From NCBI RefSeq assembly GCF_002015085.1, contig NZ_MUXW01000014.1:1-57223 (forward strand): 57,223 bases of DNA, read 5' to 3'. Positions 54,511-57,223 of this stretch are shown in pieces (within the stretch, counting starts at the first letter, position 1; the number at the start of each line of letters is the position of its first letter). This DNA is from Glaesserella parasuis (GTDB lineage: Bacteria > Pseudomonadota > Gammaproteobacteria > Enterobacterales > Pasteurellaceae). The notes under the pieces were generated by a model. The model ran no database searches. It had not been told where the DNA came from and saw nothing but the letters and a program-made list of their open reading frames with translations. The position numbers and the translations under genes are program-made.

Positions 54511-55605
54511 ATGCAAAAAAGCACACTCTACCCCCCTATTTATGTTCTTGGTAACGGGCAACTTGGCAGAATGTTACGTTATGCAGGTATGCCATTAGAC
54601 ATTGAAGTTCAGCCATTAGCCTTTGATGATCCCGTATTCGATCTTGCAGAAAACAGTTTGATTACCGCTGAAATTGAACGCTGGGCAGAAACGCCTTTAA
54701 CAAATTTATTAAGCAACCATAAAAACTTTGTCAATCTTTCCGTTTTCAGACAACTTGCCGACCGTTTTACCCAAAAATCATTGCTCGATCAGCTTAATCT
54801 CTCTACATCGCCTTGGCAGTTATTAAGTTCTCCTGAGCAATGGCAGCAAGTCTTTGAAAACATTGGTGAAAAAGTGGTAGTGAAACGTCGTACAGGGGGC
54901 TATGACGGTCGTGGGCAGTGGATTGTCACTAAAGATAATGTCGAACAAATTACCTCTGATTTATTTGGTGACGTAATTGCAGAAAAATTTATTCCCTTTG
55001 ATGGCGAAGTTTCCTTAGTGGGTGCAAGGTTCCGTAATGGCGAAACTCACTTCTACCCTGTAACCCATAACTTACAACAAAACGGCATTTTGCGTTACAG
55101 CGTTGCGGATATCACGCTACCCCATCAACAAATATTCCAACAACAAGCAGAACAAATGCTCTCTGCGATTATGCACGAACTCAATTATGTTGGTGTAATG
55201 GCAATGGAATGTTTTGTAGTAGGCGAAAAACTGCTGATAAATGAACTCGCTCCACGCGTACACAATAGTGGACATTGGACGCAGTTAGGCTGTTCAATCA
55301 GTCAATTTGAATTGCATTTGCGTGCATTACTTGATTTACCAACCCCAGAGCTTAAACCTATTGCACCAAGTGTAATGGTGAACCTTATTGGGATCGAACA
55401 TCATAATGAATGGTTAGATATTCCATTTAGCCAACTGCATTGGTATGGAAAAGAAGTTCGAGCAGGCAGAAAATTGGGGCATATTAACCTTTGCCACCCT
55501 GATAAAACCGTTATCATTGAAAACTTGCAAAAACTCAAACCTTATCTCTCTGAGGATTTTTATTCGGGGTTGGATTGGGTAAAAAATATCATCGAACATA
55601 CGTAA
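54511..55605 (+). CDS. purK: N5-carboxyaminoimidazole ribonucleotide synthase
   Basis: A 364-residue ATP-grasp enzyme that carboxylates AIR to N5-CAIR, the substrate of PurE. VLGNGQLGRMLRYAG (7-21 region), VVKRRTGGYDGRGQW and the metal-binding NELAPRVHNSGHWT are diagnostic. I start at ATG 54511, with AAGGA upstream; the open frame could begin at a GTG inside the palindrome (54487). It completes the purE-ansA-purK unit. Confidence 0.95.
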   Translation: MQKSTLYPPIYVLGNGQLGRMLRYAGMPLDIEVQPLAFDDPVFDLAENSLITAEIERWAETPLTNLLSNHKNFVNLSVFRQLADRFTQKSLLDQLNLSTSPWQLLSSPEQWQQVFENIGEKVVVKRRTGGYDGRGQWIVTKDNVEQITSDLFGDVIAEKFIPFDGEVSLVGARFRNGETHFYPVTHNLQQNGILRYSVADITLPHQQIFQQQAEQMLSAIMHELNYVGVMAMECFVVGEKLLINELAPRVHNSGHWTQLGCSISQFELHLRALLDLPTPELKPIAPSVMVNLIGIEHHNEWLDIPFSQLHWYGKEVRAGRKLGHINLCHPDKTVIIENLQKLKPYLSEDFYSGLDWVKNIIEHT

Positions 55606-55698
55606 TTTCGTTAGCCATTAAGAAAGTTTTTGTAATTTCGCCAAAACTTATAATAATATACTGTACTTCTACTTACATTTCATATTTAAGGAATAAAA

Positions 55699-56208
55699 AT
55701 GGTTATATTACATACTAATCTTGGTGATATCAAAATTATGCTAAATTTTGAGAAAGCACCTATTACTTCTGCAAATTTTGAGTCTTATTGTAAAGAAGGT
55801 TTTTACAATAATACTATTTTCCACCGTGTTATTGATAATTTCATGATTCAAGGTGGAGGCATGGAAGTAGGAATGATAGAAAAACCAACCAGAGAACCAA
55901 TTAAAAATGAAGCAAGTAACGGTTTAAGTAATAAACGGGGTAGTATTGCGATGGCTCGTACAGCAGATCCTCATTCAGCCACCTCACAATTTTTCATTAA
56001 TGTTGTAGATAATGCTTTCTTAGACTACCGAACAAAAGAACTATTTGGCAAAACTGTAGTTCAAGAATGGGGGTATGCTGTTTTTGGAGAAGTTGTAGAT
56101 GGTATGGATATTGTAGATAAAATAAAAGTTATCTCTACACATAATTATGGATGGCATACTGATGTCCCTAAACATGATATAGTCATTACTTCTGTAAGTA
56201 TTGAATAA
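55699..56208 (+). CDS. ppiB: Cytoplasmic peptidyl-prolyl cis-trans isomerase B
   Basis: A 169-residue cyclophilin with no signal peptide. The catalytic FHRVIDNFMIQGG (about 41-53), MARTADPHSATSQFFINV and FGEVVDGMDIVDKI blocks are intact. Length matches E. coli PpiB (164). AAGGAA precedes the ATG. It is in the same orientation as purK, 93 bases away, with no terminator seen between. Confidence 0.93.
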   Translation: MVILHTNLGDIKIMLNFEKAPITSANFESYCKEGFYNNTIFHRVIDNFMIQGGGMEVGMIEKPTREPIKNEASNGLSNKRGSIAMARTADPHSATSQFFINVVDNAFLDYRTKELFGKTVVQEWGYAVFGEVVDGMDIVDKIKVISTHNYGWHTDVPKHDIVITSVSIE

Positions 56209-56275
56209 ATCACAATGTCCTCTATTCCTCTCTCAATCTAATTATTTTCTACTTTAAAATAATCGTGAGTAATTT

Positions 56276-56986
56276 ATGAATAATATTGATCAACAAGAAG
56301 TGGAGAAATTTGAAAAAATGGCAAAAACTTGGTGGGATCCTCAAGGAGACTTTAAGCCTATTCATCTACTTAATCCACTAAGGCTTGCCTATATCAATGA
56401 CAAAACAAATGGGCTATTTGGAAAAAAAGTACTTGATATCGGATGTGGGGGAGGAATTCTAAGCGAATCAATGGCTGGTTTAGGAGCTATTGTCACTGGC
56501 ATTGATATGGCAGCAGATGCTCTACTAGTTGCTAGACAACATGCAGAATCTAATCACTTAAATATTTGCTATCAGCAAATTACTGTAGAAGACTTTCTAA
56601 AACAACATTGTATAACGGATACTGAAAAATTTGATATTATTACCTGTATGGAGGTGCTTGAACATGTACCCAATCCTCATTCTATTATTCAGAGTTGTAA
56701 GAATTTATTAAAGGAAGATGGTTTACTCTTTATTTCAACCATTAATAGAACAGCGAAAGCATACATGTTGATTATTATAGGCGCAGAATATGTTCTCAAA
56801 ATGCTTCCTAAAGGCACTCACAATTTCGAAAAATTTATTAAACCCTCGGAGTTGCTAAGATGGTGCTCTCAAGAAGATTTTGAATGTAAAGAAATCGTCG
56901 GATACCATTTTAATCCTTTAACAAAGAATTTTTGGATCAATAAGGATATAAATTGTAATTATATTGCCGTACTACAAAATAACTAA
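56276..56986 (+). CDS. ubiG: Ubiquinone biosynthesis O-methyltransferase
   Basis: A 236-residue SAM-dependent methyltransferase for both O-methylation steps of ubiquinone synthesis. The SAM motif VLDIGCGGGILSE (about 53-65), FDIITCMEVLEHVPNP and the UbiG-specific TINRTAKAYMLIIIGAEY and GTHNFEKFIKPSEL are present. The N-terminal KMAKTWWDPQGDFKPIHLLNPLR is typical. It lies 67 bases after ppiB. A long hairpin terminator follows. Confidence 0.94.
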   Translation: MNNIDQQEVEKFEKMAKTWWDPQGDFKPIHLLNPLRLAYINDKTNGLFGKKVLDIGCGGGILSESMAGLGAIVTGIDMAADALLVARQHAESNHLNICYQQITVEDFLKQHCITDTEKFDIITCMEVLEHVPNPHSIIQSCKNLLKEDGLLFISTINRTAKAYMLIIIGAEYVLKMLPKGTHNFEKFIKPSELLRWCSQEDFECKEIVGYHFNPLTKNFWINKDINCNYIAVLQNN

Positions 56987-57069
56987 AACTAGCTATAGTA
57001 ATGGCAAAAAGAGAAATGATACAGTATTAAGTCAATAGCATAAAAGGCATAGTAGACAAAAGTGTTGGT

Positions 57070-57116
57070 AAAAAGTGGGCTAAAGCCTTATAGTACAAGG
57101 CTTTAACTCACTTTTT
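57070..57116 (+). terminator. Long hairpin terminator after ubiG
   Basis: A 20-position stem (57070-57089 with 57097-57116, two mismatched or wobble positions) with a 7-base loop, ending in TTTTT. The bases from 57117 to the window end hold nothing I recognise. Confidence 0.75.
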
Positions 57117-57223
57117 GAAATATGAATAAAAAACTGTCCTTTTTGCCTTAAGAACAATATCCAAAAGCATGGAAAGAAAAATAATAGAGGTACTTTTGTT
57201 CGTCCTGTCATAAAACCTTTTCT

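Noticed and set aside
56987..57223. Possible insertion-sequence end after ubiG
   Set aside because: Only a hairpin is clear; no terminal inverted repeats or transposase fragment could be recognised.

Overview
The window is chromosomal DNA from a member of the Pasteurellaceae. Almost every protein closely matches Haemophilus/Actinobacillus/Mannheimia-type housekeeping proteins. The 9-mer ACAAGCGGT, core of the DNA uptake signal of the Actinobacillus pleuropneumoniae clade, occurs at least 12 times on the two strands, whereas the H. influenzae-type AAGTGCGGT was not noticed. The organism therefore looks like a naturally competent, facultatively anaerobic, animal-associated bacterium of the Actinobacillus/Mannheimia/Bibersteinia branch; genus is inference.

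Layout. 1-1921: 5' part of a trimeric autotransporter adhesin whose stalk carries an uninterrupted collagen-like Gly-X-Y tract running off the window. 2157-3299: argE. 3423-3498: tRNA-Asn. 3590-14782: a mostly minus-strand block, moeB-yciH-pyrF-lapB-lapA-ihfB-rpsA-cmk-degS-galU-csrA-alaS. 15007-18023: uspA and the DNA-uptake channel gene comEC/rec2, which has a CRP-S-like competence promoter element. 18061-18283: a decayed galE scrap. 18376-23469: yciI-yciA-yciB-yciC, yfbV, tadA, deaD. 23850-26976: nlpI and pnp, with an RNase III-type leader hairpin. 27313-27968: a RelE/HigB toxin and HTH antitoxin pair preceded by a second CRP-S-like element nearly identical to that of comEC. 27992-33953: an ABC transporter, a broken siderophore receptor, ushA and dgkA. 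34112-42932: arcB, lptD, hemN, a DUF2489 gene, yihI, sanA and a DMT exporter. 43183-44045: a dmsA'-'dmsC deletion remnant still carrying an FNR-like site. 44227-52617: tex and the pyruvate dehydrogenase operon aceE-aceF-lpdA. 52999-56986: purE-asparaginase-purK under a PurR box, then ppiB and ubiG.

Three themes run through the region. (1) Competence: uptake sequences, comEC and a toxin-antitoxin pair appear to share one promoter element, matching the competence-controlled toxTA system known in H. influenzae. (2) A dispersed family of GTAG-headed palindromes, mostly inverted doublets (REPIN-like), sits in seven intergenic gaps, including both gaps of the PDH operon; a RAYT-type transposase elsewhere in the genome is the likely mobiliser. 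(3) Gene decay: galE, a TonB-dependent receptor and the DMSO reductase operon are all broken by deletions or stops while their neighbours are intact. Several leaders also look like classical autoregulatory RNAs (rpsA, pnp).
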